Positions 33,854 through 43,661 are shown, counted from the first letter of the stretch. The stretch: DNA of 64,000 nucleotides from DASSSY01 sp035708205 (GCA_035708205.1 DASSSY010000006.1:1-64000), one strand, 5' to 3'. Notes: a model not told the origin generated them from the letters alone. Made by a program: numbers and translations.

Positions 33854-35122
33854 ATGGCTTCCAATTTTGAAAATAATTTGGCTTTTGCCAAGGGATTGGA
33901 CGATGTTGATACCTTATTCTCTTTCCGGGAAAGATTTCATATTCCTTTGCATAAAGACAAGCCGGCCATTTATTTTTGTGGAAACTCTCTTGGCCTGCAG
34001 CCTAAGAGCACGGCCTATCTGTTTGAAAAAGAACTGAAAGACTGGGCAAAGCTGGGCGTAGAAGGTCATTTTCAGGCCCAGTCGCCATGGTTTTATTACG
34101 CCAACCAGTTTTCGGCTTCGTTAGGCCGTATTTTGGGCGCAAAGCCCGCTGAGGTCATGGCTATGAATACCCTGACGGTCAACTTGCACCTGTTGCTGTT
34201 GTCTTTCTACAGGCCGGAAGGCAGAAGAAATAAAATTATCATGGAAGCCGGGGCTTTCCCGTCCGACCAATATGCCATTGAAACCCAGGTGCGCCTGCAT
34301 GGCCTGGATCCTGAAGCGGTCATCATTGAACTATCGCCGCGCGAAGGGGCGCATTGTTTGGCCGACGAGGATATCTTAAAAGCGGTCCGGGACACGGGTG
34401 AAGAATTGGCCTGTGTATTGATGGGGGGTATCAATTATTATACCGGTCAGCTTTATGATATGGCCTCCATTACCAAAGCGGCCCATGAAGTGGGTGCATT
34501 AGCAGGCTTTGACCTGGCGCACGCTACCGGCAATGTGCCGTTGTCCATGCATGACTGGGATGTGGATTTTGCCTGCTTCTGTTCCTATAAATATCTCAAC
34601 AGCGGTCCCGGCGGCGTCGGCGGCATTTATGTGCACGAAAGATGGGGCAATGATCCTTCGGTGTTGCGGTTGGCCGGCTGGTGGGGTAATGACGAAGCTT
34701 CCAGGTTTGAAATGCAAAAAGGCTTTATCCCGGCGAAAGGAGCGGCTGGCTGGCAAATGAGCAATGCGCCGGTGTTTAACATGATTGGCCTGCGCGCGTC
34801 TCTGGATATCATGGACCATACGTCCATGAAGGAATTGCGCCGTAAAAGCCGGGAAATGACCGCTTACCTGGAATTCTTACTGAAAGATCTCGGTCATCTT
34901 TCTTTTTCTGTTATTACGCCCGGTGATCCGGATAAGCGCGGTGCGCAACTATCCCTGCTGTTTCATAAAGATGGCAAAAAAGTATTTGACGCCCTCACGG
35001 GAGCCGGGGTTATTGCCGACTGGCGAGAGCCGGGTGTGATCCGTATTGCGCCGGTACCTCTGTATAATACATTTACGGAAGTCTTTCAGTTTTATAAAAT
35101 CTTAAAAGATTTGTCGCTATAG
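33854..35122 (+). CDS. kynU: Kynureninase KynU
   Basis: The 422-residue PLP enzyme has the kynureninase signatures FCGNSLGLQPKS, WFYYANQFSASLG, NTLTVNLHLLL, EAGAFPSDQYAIE, FDLAHATGNVPL and CSYKYLNSGPGG, with the PLP lysine at about K246. It splits kynurenine to anthranilate and alanine, or hydroxykynurenine to 3-hydroxyanthranilate. No other kynurenine-pathway gene is nearby, so the route it serves (tryptophan breakdown or NAD synthesis) cannot be read from this window. Confidence 0.94.
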   Translation: MASNFENNLAFAKGLDDVDTLFSFRERFHIPLHKDKPAIYFCGNSLGLQPKSTAYLFEKELKDWAKLGVEGHFQAQSPWFYYANQFSASLGRILGAKPAEVMAMNTLTVNLHLLLLSFYRPEGRRNKIIMEAGAFPSDQYAIETQVRLHGLDPEAVIIELSPREGAHCLADEDILKAVRDTGEELACVLMGGINYYTGQLYDMASITKAAHEVGALAGFDLAHATGNVPLSMHDWDVDFACFCSYKYLNSGPGGVGGIYVHERWGNDPSVLRLAGWWGNDEASRFEMQKGFIPAKGAAGWQMSNAPVFNMIGLRASLDIMDHTSMKELRRKSREMTAYLEFLLKDLGHLSFSVITPGDPDKRGAQLSLLFHKDGKKVFDALTGAGVIADWREPGVIRIAPVPLYNTFTEVFQFYKILKDLSL

Positions 35123-35201
35123 CTTATCTTAGAGAGAACAATGCCTTATTCGAAAGACGGGCATACCTTGTTCTTTATTTTGTCATACAAGAGAAAAGAC
35201 C

Positions 35202-37139
35202 GTGAATAATTTAAAAAAAGCAACTTTAGCTGGGTTAATTATTGCCTTGGGTATTGTTTATGGTGATATCGGGACTTCCCCGCTTTATACAATGAGCGCG
35301 ATCATCAGGGGGAAGGAAATTAATGAGTTGTTGGTCATCGGTGGCGTGTCCTGCGTGATCTGGACCTTAACGTTGCAAACGACCGTGAAATATGTTTTGT
35401 TAACGCTGAACGCGGATAACAACGGGGAAGGGGGCATCTTTTCCCTGTTCGCGCTCGTGCGCCGGCATGCCAAATGGATTGTCTTTTTTGCGATGATCGG
35501 CGGTGCGACCCTGCTGGCCGACGGCCTGATCACGCCCCCGATTACGGTAACGTCCGCCATTGAAGGTTTAGGGCTGGAACAAAGCCGTACGGTTCTGATC
35601 GTGCTGATGATCCTGGCAGGTATATTCTTTATGCAGCAGTTCGGCACAAAATCCATCGGGAAGTTTTTTGGCCCGGTCATGGCCATCTGGTTTTTATTTA
35701 TGGCGGTGATGGGCAGCTTTCATTTGTTTGATTACCCGAGAATATTCCTGGCCTTAAACCCTTTTTATGCTATCAAGCTGTTGATCGTTTATCCTTCCGG
35801 CTTCTGGATACTGGGGGCGGTTTTCCTGTGTACCACCGGGGCGGAAGCGTTGTATTCCGACCTGGGGCATTGCGGCAAGCATAATATCCGGATCTCATGG
35901 TTTTTTGTCAAGACCTGCCTGATCTTGAACTATATCGGCCAGGGCGCCTGGCTGCTGGGTGTCTATGGTGGCCACCGTCTGCCAGAGGGGGTCAATCCGT
36001 TTTTTGCCATGATGCCGGGCAGCGTTCGGATATACGGCATTGCTTTAGCGACCATGGCGGCTATTATTGCCAGCCAGGCCCTGATCTCCGGCTCGTTTAC
36101 GCTGATCAGTGAAGCCATAAAGCTTAACCTCTGGCCCAAAATGCGGATCAATTACCCTACCTCGGAACGTGGTCAGCTTTTTATCCCGGGCATTAATACC
36201 CTGTTGTGGGTGGGCTGCACATTTATCGTATTGTCCTTTCAGGAGTCTTCCAGGATGGAAGGCGCCTATGGTTTGTCCATTACGATGACCATGATCATGA
36301 CCTCCCTGTTGCTGAGCTTTTATTTGTTTACGCGGCGGGTTAAAAAAATATGGATCGGCATTTACCTGGTCGTCTATCTCAGCATTGAGCTGGCGTTTTT
36401 TATTGCCAACCTGGAGAAGTTCCCGCCGCCGCATAACGGCTTTATCAGTATCTTCATTGCGGGCCTGCTCTTTGCGATAATGTTCATTTGGTATAAAGCC
36501 CGGAAAATTAAGAACCGCTATGTGGAATTTGTAAGATTGGAAGACTATGTACCCATCATACAGGAGCTGAGTAATGATCGCTCCATTCCGAAATTCGCAA
36601 CCCACCTGGTGTATATGACCTCTGCTGATTTCGCCAAAGAAATTGAGCATAAAATTATATTTTCTATCTTGTATAAAAGGCCTAAACGCGCGGACATTTA
36701 TTGGTTTGTCCATGTGGAGATCCTTGATGACCCTTACACCATGGATTATGTGGTGCATACCATTATTCCTAATGAAATCATCCGGGTGGAATTCCGGCTG
36801 GGTTTCCGGGTGGAACATCGTATCCAGCTGATGTTTAAAAAAGTGGTCGAAGAGATGGTGGCCAATAAAGAAGTTAATGTCATCAGCCGTTACGAGTCTT
36901 TGAGCAAAAATAATGTGCGGGGAGATTTCCGCTTTATGGTCATGGAAAAATTCCTGTCGCGCGACAACGAATTGCCTTTTTGGGAGAGATTGGTCATGCG
37001 CGGATATTTCTGGCTGAAGAAATATAGCTTGTCGGAGGAAAAGAGCTTTGGGCTGGATCCCAGCGATGTGGTTATTGAAAAATTCCCGTTACTGATCACG
37101 CCTATCCGCGATGTGCCTTTAAGAAGGATTGGCGGATAA
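35202..37139 (+). CDS. kup: KUP-family potassium uptake protein
   Basis: The 645-residue protein has about twelve membrane helices and the KUP signatures GIVYGDIGTSPLY, NADNNGEGGIFSLFAL, LADGLITPPITVTSA and FGTKSIGKFFGP, followed by a hydrophilic C-terminal domain of about 200 residues from about 440. It imports K+ with protons. The start is GTG 35202. Its final codons are followed after 31 nt by ribF. Confidence 0.94.
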   Translation: MNNLKKATLAGLIIALGIVYGDIGTSPLYTMSAIIRGKEINELLVIGGVSCVIWTLTLQTTVKYVLLTLNADNNGEGGIFSLFALVRRHAKWIVFFAMIGGATLLADGLITPPITVTSAIEGLGLEQSRTVLIVLMILAGIFFMQQFGTKSIGKFFGPVMAIWFLFMAVMGSFHLFDYPRIFLALNPFYAIKLLIVYPSGFWILGAVFLCTTGAEALYSDLGHCGKHNIRISWFFVKTCLILNYIGQGAWLLGVYGGHRLPEGVNPFFAMMPGSVRIYGIALATMAAIIASQALISGSFTLISEAIKLNLWPKMRINYPTSERGQLFIPGINTLLWVGCTFIVLSFQESSRMEGAYGLSITMTMIMTSLLLSFYLFTRRVKKIWIGIYLVVYLSIELAFFIANLEKFPPPHNGFISIFIAGLLFAIMFIWYKARKIKNRYVEFVRLEDYVPIIQELSNDRSIPKFATHLVYMTSADFAKEIEHKIIFSILYKRPKRADIYWFVHVEILDDPYTMDYVVHTIIPNEIIRVEFRLGFRVEHRIQLMFKKVVEEMVANKEVNVISRYESLSKNNVRGDFRFMVMEKFLSRDNELPFWERLVMRGYFWLKKYSLSEEKSFGLDPSDVVIEKFPLLITPIRDVPLRRIGG

Positions 37140-37170
37140 CGAAGCGTTTATTGAATATTTAGGAAAAATT

Positions 37171-38097
37171 ATGGCCATTTTCAGGGATTTGCAGGAATTG
37201 CCCGGATTTACAAACCCGGTGATCACCATCGGCTCTTTTGACGGCGTACATCATGGGCATAAATCTATTTTGGAGCAGGTGGTCCGGGAGGCAAAAGCGA
37301 TTGGCGGGGAAAGTATCCTGATCACTTTTTTTCCCCATCCCCGGAAAATTATCCATCCTGAGATCCCTTTGGGCTTATTGACGGCACCGGAACAGAAAAT
37401 GCAGCTTATCCGGGACCTGGGCATCGACCATATTGTTGTGGTTCCGTTCTCCCGGGAGTTTTCCATGATGCCGGCTGAAGATTATATCGACCATTTTTTG
37501 TGGAAGAATTTTCAGCCGAAGGTTATTGTCCTGGGTTATGACCATCACTTTGGCCATAGCAGGGAGGGCAATATTGACCTGCTACGGGCAAAGTTGTCCC
37601 CGAAAGTAAAGATCAGTGAAATTCCCGCGCAATTGATCGAGGACGCCGCCGTGAGCTCTACCAAGATTAGGAAAGCCCTGGCTGTCGGCGAGGTTGAGCT
37701 GGCCAATGAGATGCTGGAAAGGCCTTTTTCCTTTTCCGGAACGGTAGTGCACGGCGAAAAGCTGGGAAGGCAATTGGGTTTCCCGACCGCTAATCTGCGC
37801 CTGGATTTCCCCGATATCCTTGTGCCCAAACAAGGTATTTATATCGTTCGGGCGGGTTTTGAAGAGAAGCGGCTTCCGGGTATGATGAGCATTGGCGTCC
37901 GGCCGACGGTCAACGATAAAAATATTACCAGCATTGAAGTAAATATTCTGGATTTTGATCAGGACATTTATGGCCGGACCCTCGACATTGAATGCCTGCA
38001 TTATCTCAGGGAGGAGCAAAAATGCGGCTCTTTGGAGGCCTTAATTCAGCTTATTAAAAGAGATGAAGCGCAAACCCGGGCGTTTTTTGCGCGGTAA
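37171..38097 (+). CDS. ribF: Riboflavin kinase / FAD synthetase RibF
   Basis: The 308-residue bifunctional enzyme has an N-terminal nucleotidyltransferase domain (ITIGSFDGVHHGHKSIL, YDHHFGHSREGN, SSTKIRKAL) and a C-terminal riboflavin kinase domain (VVHGEKLGRQLGFPTANL). It phosphorylates riboflavin and adenylates FMN. ATG 37171 has an AGGA site 6 nt upstream. The longer frame from TTG 37129 would overlap kup and is not family-like. Confidence 0.95.
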   Translation: MAIFRDLQELPGFTNPVITIGSFDGVHHGHKSILEQVVREAKAIGGESILITFFPHPRKIIHPEIPLGLLTAPEQKMQLIRDLGIDHIVVVPFSREFSMMPAEDYIDHFLWKNFQPKVIVLGYDHHFGHSREGNIDLLRAKLSPKVKISEIPAQLIEDAAVSSTKIRKALAVGEVELANEMLERPFSFSGTVVHGEKLGRQLGFPTANLRLDFPDILVPKQGIYIVRAGFEEKRLPGMMSIGVRPTVNDKNITSIEVNILDFDQDIYGRTLDIECLHYLREEQKCGSLEALIQLIKRDEAQTRAFFAR

Positions 38098-38112
38098 TTC
38101 AAATGGTATTTG

Positions 38113-38466
38113 TTATTTTACCCATTTTTGAGCATAAGCCTGTTCGTTGAAACCCATCATGACCAGTCGGCCGTTCTCCTCGATCAGCGGTCTTTTAATA
38201 AGGCTGGTTTTCTCCTGCATCAGGGTAATGGCGGAAGCGTCATCGGTAATGTTTTGCTGCTCTTCCGTTGATAATTTCCGCCAGGTCGTGCCCTGGCGGT
38301 TGATGAGGGCATCCCGTCCTTTTTGTTGGACCCAGGCCGTTAATTTTTCCCTGGAAATACCTGATTTTTTATAATCATGAAATTCGTAAGTGACCTGATG
38401 GCCGTCTAGCCAGTCGAAGGCTTTTTTCATGGTATTGCAGTTTTTGATGCCGAAAACGGTAAGCAT
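38113..38466 (-). CDS. ArsC/Spx/YffB-family thioredoxin-fold protein
   Basis: The 117-residue protein has a thioredoxin-like N-terminus with a single cysteine (GIKNCNTMKKAFDWL), YEFHDYKKSGI, and the family's C-terminal TSLIKRPLIEENGRLVMMGF with the conserved Arg. It resembles YffB, a glutathione-dependent ArsC-like reductase of unknown substrate. Arsenate reduction is possible but not shown, since no ars genes are nearby. It ends 15 nt from ribF, convergent. Confidence 0.85.
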   Translation of the reverse strand: MLTVFGIKNCNTMKKAFDWLDGHQVTYEFHDYKKSGISREKLTAWVQQKGRDALINRQGTTWRKLSTEEQQNITDDASAITLMQEKTSLIKRPLIEENGRLVMMGFNEQAYAQKWVK

Positions 38467-38474
38467 AGCCGAAA

Positions 38475-39980
38475 TTATTGATGTTCTGAAAAGCGTTTTT
38501 CTTTATTTGAAGCCTTATCGGCCTCCCGGTTGTCTTTGAAATCCACATCGTTGATCCAGCCTTCCTTCAGGAGAATCTTTCCTTTGTAGGGGATGACTTT
38601 TTCGGCATGCCGGCGCTTCAGCAGGTCACCGGTATCCCATTGGCCGTTTTCATTGCCGTCTACCACCAAACGAAGGGTATAATCTCCTGGAGACAACAGC
38701 GGAACGGAAAGCTTGCCGGTGATGGCGGCCTTCTGCCAGATGCTTTTCCCGTCTTTTAAAAGCATCAGTAAATACTGCCGGCCTATATAGGCGGTATCCA
38801 CGTTGATATTTAGAGTGGCATAGTCGTTTAAGGTTTTGGTGTGGAAGATGTATTTCCCAGGTGCCAGCTCCTGCCCGGAAGTGTCCTTGGCCCAGGCTTT
38901 TATCAATCTTAGGGTATAAGTTTTATCGGGTTGCCATTGTGTGTTGATGAAGATCTGGCCGCTGTCGATGGTCAAATGGTATGAAGCTTCTACTTCAATG
39001 CCTTTATCATCGTAGCTGAGATATACCCGGCTGCTGTCGATACCGGATAATGGCCGGTACAGCGTTATTTTTAAAGGTTGGGCAAGATCAACAGTGCCGC
39101 CGGATTTATGGGTGGTATCTACAAGCACCCGGAAGGGAGTCCGGTTTTGCTCTTTTTCTTTCTCCTTTTTTGACGGGCCAAACCGGTTTTTCCCGTTAGT
39201 AATTACCGTAGGCTCTGTTGCGCTACTGTCGGCAGACTTCTCGGTAAACAGCGCAAACCGGATATCTTTAGCCTGTTGTGCGGCAGGCCGGGCAAGGCTG
39301 TCATAAAAGTCAACCTTCTCCTGTCCCGGCGTATATTGGTAATTGTTGTCCTTATCGCTGACCGCGAAGGCTTTGAAAGGCTTATCGGGCAGGTTTTCAA
39401 AGGCAAATGTACCGTCCGTCCCGACTTTTTGAATGTATACGGGCTTATCGCGAAAAACCGCTGAATCACTTTTGCCGGCAGGATATAGGAAAATGGTTGC
39501 CGAGGTATCGGGCATGCCGGTGGCAGCATCCAGGGCGATGCCTTTTAACCGCAAAGAATCAAAATAGCTGCCGGTGCTAAAAAGATACGTAAAATTTTGA
39601 TAGGGCGTTTGTTCCCGGTTGTCGGTCAGGGCGTTACCCAGGGCGATGCGGTAAGTGGTGTTGGGCCGCAGGGAAGAATCCGGCAGCTCGATGATGACCT
39701 TTTTGCCTAAAGCGGTGACGGTTGGCCGGGTGGGCAGTAATGGCGACGTGGTCATATTTTTGTCTAAGCCATGCACCTCCATAAATTTGTTGAAGCTGAG
39801 CGTAATTTTATAAACATCCTTATTTAAAGCGGAATCGCCGGGTGTCTCGGAGAAGAGTACCGGTGGTGTGACATCTTTTTTCCCGCCGGAAGGCGGCACG
39901 ATATTGGCACAGCTTTGACCCAGAAGCGCCCAAAGGACGATAATCCATAACACTAACGGACCGGATTTGAAAAACCTCAT
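38475..39980 (-). CDS. Ig-like (SbsA/Big_5-type) domain lipoprotein
   Basis: From ATG 39980 the product is 501 residues with a lipoprotein signal peptide ending in LLGQSC, the lipobox cysteine. The mature protein opens with PPSGGKKDVTPPVLFSETPG, the usual start of a Bacteroidota family with an SbsA-type Ig-like domain (LSFNKFMEV, VIIELPDSSLRPNTTYRI). A carboxypeptidase-regulatory-like beta domain (GTFAFENLPDKPFKAFAVSD) follows. It is probably outer-membrane anchored; no enzyme motif is seen. The longer frame from TTG 40004 only adds a poor n-region. Confidence 0.82.
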   Translation of the reverse strand: MRFFKSGPLVLWIIVLWALLGQSCANIVPPSGGKKDVTPPVLFSETPGDSALNKDVYKITLSFNKFMEVHGLDKNMTTSPLLPTRPTVTALGKKVIIELPDSSLRPNTTYRIALGNALTDNREQTPYQNFTYLFSTGSYFDSLRLKGIALDAATGMPDTSATIFLYPAGKSDSAVFRDKPVYIQKVGTDGTFAFENLPDKPFKAFAVSDKDNNYQYTPGQEKVDFYDSLARPAAQQAKDIRFALFTEKSADSSATEPTVITNGKNRFGPSKKEKEKEQNRTPFRVLVDTTHKSGGTVDLAQPLKITLYRPLSGIDSSRVYLSYDDKGIEVEASYHLTIDSGQIFINTQWQPDKTYTLRLIKAWAKDTSGQELAPGKYIFHTKTLNDYATLNINVDTAYIGRQYLLMLLKDGKSIWQKAAITGKLSVPLLSPGDYTLRLVVDGNENGQWDTGDLLKRRHAEKVIPYKGKILLKEGWINDVDFKDNREADKASNKEKRFSEHQ

Positions 39981-40092
39981 GTAAAGACAGATAATTGGCC
40001 TCAAAAATACAGGATTCTTAACGAACTACCGGTGTCCGGGGCGTCCAAACTTTTAAGCTGCCGCTTTTCTTAAACCGCCAATATTTATTGCG

Positions 40093-40100
40093 TAAATTTG
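40093..40100 (+). promoter_or_regulatory. -7 element TAAATTTG of hutH
   Basis: TAAATTTG fits TAnnTTTG and would give a 5' leader of about 30 nt before ATG 40136. The -33 element is unclear. Confidence 0.4.
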
Positions 40101-40135
40101 CGGCTCAATAATAGAGACAATATAATCAAATAAAT

Positions 40136-41596
40136 ATGGAATTACCGGCACATTTAAGCATCGGGCAGCTGAGCGGATTATTACAACAAAAGATCACTTT
40201 ATCTGGAAAAGATTATCAGAATATACGTGCCAACCGGGCCTTCCTGGACCGGAAAGTGGCTTCCGGCCAGACTTTTTACGGGATCAACACGGGCTTTGGC
40301 GCTTTATGCAATGTGCGCATCGGTGAAGGTGAGCTGCAGCAGCTGCAGGAGAACCTTGTCCGCTCCCATGCCTGCGGTTTCGGCGATGAAGTGCCCGTAG
40401 AAATTGTGAAATTAATGCTTCTGCTGAAGATCCGGGGCTTGTCCCAGGGCTTTAGCGGTATTCATGAAGAGACGGTCAACAGGCTTGTCTTTTTTTATAA
40501 TGAAGGTATTTTGCCGGTCGTTTATGAGCAGGGATCTTTGGGCGCTTCCGGGGACCTGGCACCTTTGGCACATCTCAGCCTGCCCCTGCTGGGCGAAGGA
40601 CAGGTCTATTACCAAGGACGGAAAATGCAGGCAGCTGAAGCGTTGGCAAAGTTCAATTTGCAGCCGTTGAAGCTACACGCTAAAGAAGGGTTGGCTTTAT
40701 TGAACGGTACGCAGTTCATGAGCGCCTACGCTGCCTATGCCCTGATACGCGCCCGGCATCTGTCCCGGTATGCCGATAAGATCATGGCCTTGTCATTAGA
40801 GGCTTTTGATGGTAAATCAGAGCCTTTTTTGCCTTATATCCACCAGGTACGCCCTCATCAGGGACAAATGGAAACGGCGGCGGCCATCCTGGATCTGCTG
40901 GCCGGCAGCCGCTTGCAGGAGGGGGTAAAGGAACAGGTCCAGGACCCTTATTCCTTCCGTTGTGTGCCCCAGGTGCACGGTGCCACAAAAGATGTTTTGC
41001 GTTTTGCGGGGGAGGTAGTGACCACAGAGATCAATGCCGTTACCGACAATCCTACGGTTTTTGAGCAAGAGGACCTGATTGTCAGCGGGGGCAATTTTCA
41101 CGGGCAGCCTCTGGCTTTGCAACTGGACTTTATGGCGATTGCCATGGCTGAGCTGGCGAATATTTCCGAGCGCCGGACCTATCTGCTGATTAGCGGCCAA
41201 AGAGGTCTGCCGCCATTCCTGGCCAAAGACCCCGGCCTCAACAGTGGCCTGATGATCGCCCAATATACTGCAGCGTCCATTGTCAGCCAGAACAAGCAGT
41301 TGTGTACACCGGCTTCGGTCGATAGCATTGTCAGCAGCAACGGCCAGGAAGACCATGTGAGCATGGGCGCCAATGCGGCCACCAAGCTGAAAAAGGTATT
41401 AGACAACGTTCAGCGGGTTTTAGCGATCGAGCTGCTCACGGCGGCCCAGGCCATGGATTTCCGCAAGGCCGGGAACAGTTCAGAAGCTTTATTTGAATTT
41501 TACCAGGCATTCCGGAAGGTGGTTGACTATAATGATCAGGACCGGGTATTGCATGAGGATATGATAAAGGCGGAAAGGTTTTTAGAGATGCGTTGA
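40136..41596 (+). CDS. hutH: Histidine ammonia-lyase HutH
   Basis: The 486-residue aromatic amino acid lyase has the MIO-forming Ala137-Ser-Gly139 (GSLGASGDLAPLAH), YGINTGFGAL and QEDHVSMGANAA. The substrate-selectivity pair is S77-H78 (LVRSHACGFG), as in histidine lyases rather than the HL or FL of tyrosine and phenylalanine lyases, and the QE pair also fits histidine. It converts histidine to urocanate. The other hut genes are not in the window; an ornithine aminotransferase gene follows after 58 nt. Confidence 0.9.
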   Translation: MELPAHLSIGQLSGLLQQKITLSGKDYQNIRANRAFLDRKVASGQTFYGINTGFGALCNVRIGEGELQQLQENLVRSHACGFGDEVPVEIVKLMLLLKIRGLSQGFSGIHEETVNRLVFFYNEGILPVVYEQGSLGASGDLAPLAHLSLPLLGEGQVYYQGRKMQAAEALAKFNLQPLKLHAKEGLALLNGTQFMSAYAAYALIRARHLSRYADKIMALSLEAFDGKSEPFLPYIHQVRPHQGQMETAAAILDLLAGSRLQEGVKEQVQDPYSFRCVPQVHGATKDVLRFAGEVVTTEINAVTDNPTVFEQEDLIVSGGNFHGQPLALQLDFMAIAMAELANISERRTYLLISGQRGLPPFLAKDPGLNSGLMIAQYTAASIVSQNKQLCTPASVDSIVSSNGQEDHVSMGANAATKLKKVLDNVQRVLAIELLTAAQAMDFRKAGNSSEALFEFYQAFRKVVDYNDQDRVLHEDMIKAERFLEMR

Positions 41597-41641
41597 TGTC
41601 GTGAGTCTTTAAGGGCATTTTTCCTTCCATACTTTATTTAC

Positions 41642-41649
41642 TACCTTTG
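41642..41649 (+). promoter_or_regulatory. -7 element TACCTTTG abutting rocD
   Basis: TACCTTTG ends 5 nt before ATG 41655, so transcription would start at or next to the A of the start codon, giving a leaderless mRNA. Confidence 0.5.
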
Positions 41650-41654
41650 TTAGC

Positions 41655-42890
41655 ATGACACAGATAACTATTTCCACTTCAGCTAAAACCCAGGAATATA
41701 TTGACTTGGAAGACCGCTTCGGGGCGCATAATTATCACCCTCTGCCGGTGGTGCTTTCCCGCGGGGAAGGGGTTTTCGTTTACGATGTTGACGGACGAAA
41801 GTATTTTGATTTTTTGTCCTGCTATTCAGCGGTCAACCAGGGGCATTGCCATCCTGAGATCATCAGGACCTTTACGGAGCAGGCGCAGAAACTGACGCTG
41901 ACCTCCCGGGCTTTTCACAGTGACCAGCTGGGCCTGTTCGCAAAATATATTACCGGATACTTCGGCTATGATAAGGTTTTGCCGATGAATGCCGGAGCGG
42001 AGGCTGTTGAAACGGCTTTAAAATTAGCCAGGAAATGGGCTTATAAAGTAAAAGGCATTGCACCCGGAAAAGCAAAGATTTTAGTGGCTGAAGGTAATTT
42101 CCATGGGCGCACCATCTCTATTATTTCTTTCAGTGCCGATCCCGACGCCCGGAACGATTACGGCCCTTACACACCGGGCTTTGAAATTATTCCTTATAAC
42201 GATCTGGGGGCCCTGGAAGAAGCATTGACCGATCCTGACGTGGCGGCATTCCTGGTAGAGCCCATTCAGGGCGAAGCAGGCGTAAAGGTACCGGATGATG
42301 GCTATTTGAGTGGCATTGCCGAAAGATGTAAAAAAGCCAATGTGCTGTTCATCGCGGATGAGATCCAGACAGGCCTGGCCCGTACAGGCAAAATGCTGGC
42401 CTGTGATTATGAAAATGTCCGGCCTGATATTTTGATCCTGGGTAAGGCTTTGAGTGGCGGCACAATGCCTGTTTCCGCGGTGCTGGCGGATGATGAGATC
42501 ATGCTGACCATAAAGCCCGGCGAGCACGGGTCTACTTACGGCGGTAATCCCCTGGCTTGTGCCGTTGCTATGAAATCGCTGGAGATTTTGAAAAAGGAGC
42601 ATCTGGCTGAAAACGCGATGAGAATGGGCGAATATTTCCGGGAACGCTTACGCGGCCTTAACCATCCTAATGTTTTGCAGGTCCGAGGTAAAGGCTTATT
42701 GAATGCCATCGTCATCCGCCACGACGACCCCGATGCGGCCTGGGACCTTTGCTTGCTGCTGAAGGAAGCCGGCCTGCTGGCCAAGCCTACGCACGGCGAC
42801 AAGATTCGTTTCGCCCCGCCGTTGACCATAACAAAAGAGCAGATTGAAGCCTGCACGGATATCATTGCCGATTGCCTGGATAAGCTTTAA
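41655..42890 (+). CDS. rocD: Ornithine aminotransferase RocD
   Basis: This is a 411-residue class III PLP aminotransferase. The ornithine-specific features are GAHNYHPLPVVL, YDVDGRKYFDFLSCYSAVNQGH, MNAGAEAVETALKLARKW, EPIQGEAGV, ADEIQTGLARTG and LGKALSGG with the PLP lysine at about K264. It turns ornithine and 2-oxoglutarate into glutamate-semialdehyde and glutamate. The gene may be transcribed from its own leaderless promoter or with hutH, and ends at a strong intrinsic terminator. Confidence 0.94.
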   Translation: MTQITISTSAKTQEYIDLEDRFGAHNYHPLPVVLSRGEGVFVYDVDGRKYFDFLSCYSAVNQGHCHPEIIRTFTEQAQKLTLTSRAFHSDQLGLFAKYITGYFGYDKVLPMNAGAEAVETALKLARKWAYKVKGIAPGKAKILVAEGNFHGRTISIISFSADPDARNDYGPYTPGFEIIPYNDLGALEEALTDPDVAAFLVEPIQGEAGVKVPDDGYLSGIAERCKKANVLFIADEIQTGLARTGKMLACDYENVRPDILILGKALSGGTMPVSAVLADDEIMLTIKPGEHGSTYGGNPLACAVAMKSLEILKKEHLAENAMRMGEYFRERLRGLNHPNVLQVRGKGLLNAIVIRHDDPDAAWDLCLLLKEAGLLAKPTHGDKIRFAPPLTITKEQIEACTDIIADCLDKL

Positions 42891-42916
42891 AACCTGTCGA
42901 TACAATTAGGATTATC

Positions 42917-42954
42917 AAGCCTGACATTACCCTGGAATAATGCCGGGCTTTTTT
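42917..42954 (+). terminator. Intrinsic terminator after rocD
   Basis: AAGCCTGACATTA pairs with TAATGCCGGGCTT (13 bp with one mismatch and one G-U) around an 8-nt loop, followed by a run of six T. It lies 26 nt after the stop. Confidence 0.85.
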
Positions 42955-42974
42955 GAAATAATGATATTTGCTTT

Positions 42975-43646
42975 ATGGCTTTAGACAGTAATCAATCTGA
43001 TCTGGCAATCGTTAATTACTTTACCGGCATAGGCGACGGGTTGGTTTTGCCTTTTATTGCCGGGACAATGGTCTTTTTACTGACGACAAATGGCATGCTC
43101 TCCTTACTGATATTGGCTGTCACCGCGATATTGGGAGCGGTGGCCTTCGGGCTGGGACGATATTTTGGGGAAATTGCGGAGATTGAGCATCATCATCCTG
43201 TCTTATCGGCGGCGGATGCCCGGAAAGAGCAGGAAATGATGGACTATGTTGGCATTGACCATAGTTTAGTGAGGTCCATCAACGAAGATATGGCCCGAGA
43301 AAAAAATGATTGGCTTAAAGAAATTAAGGACAACGAGCTGAATTGGGAACTGCTCAGCAAGGTCCGTGCCCGCAAAGGTGGCTGGCAAACAGGTTTGGGT
43401 TTCTTTTCGGGAGCGGCGCTGGCCGCCGTCGCCTTTTTTACGGCAATAAGGTTTTACCCCGGGTTATCGTTGCGGTTTTTCTTTTGCGGAGGATTGTTCG
43501 TCCTGGTACTGAGCGGTATTGCCGGTGGCTGGAAAGCTAATTTTAAAGGAAGGCCGTTTCTTAAAGGAGCTTTGTACAGCCTTGTGTACAGTGCCGTTTC
43601 ATTGGTGATGCCGGCGGTTATCGTTTATTTCTTTGTGACCCGATAA
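42975..43646 (+). CDS. VIT1/CCC1-like membrane protein
   Basis: The 223-residue protein resembles the VIT family of iron/manganese transporters. An N-terminal pair of helices (GDGLVLPFIAGTMVFLL) is followed by a second (LILAVTAILGAVAFGLGRYFGE), a hydrophilic acidic/His segment (EIEHHHPVLSAADARKEQEM) and three C-terminal helices with FKGRPFLKGALYSLVYS. Substrate transport is inferred from the family only, and the match is looser than for classical VIT proteins. It lies between rocD's terminator and fabG, 15 nt before the latter. Confidence 0.7.
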   Translation: MALDSNQSDLAIVNYFTGIGDGLVLPFIAGTMVFLLTTNGMLSLLILAVTAILGAVAFGLGRYFGEIAEIEHHHPVLSAADARKEQEMMDYVGIDHSLVRSINEDMAREKNDWLKEIKDNELNWELLSKVRARKGGWQTGLGFFSGAALAAVAFFTAIRFYPGLSLRFFFCGGLFVLVLSGIAGGWKANFKGRPFLKGALYSLVYSAVSLVMPAVIVYFFVTR

Positions 43647-43661
43647 TAGTGGACTTAATAT

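Noticed and set aside
36045..36818. 257-codon minus-strand frame inside kup
   Set aside because: Antisense to a well-supported KUP gene with strong family motifs; low-complexity His/Gln-rich product typical of a shadow frame.
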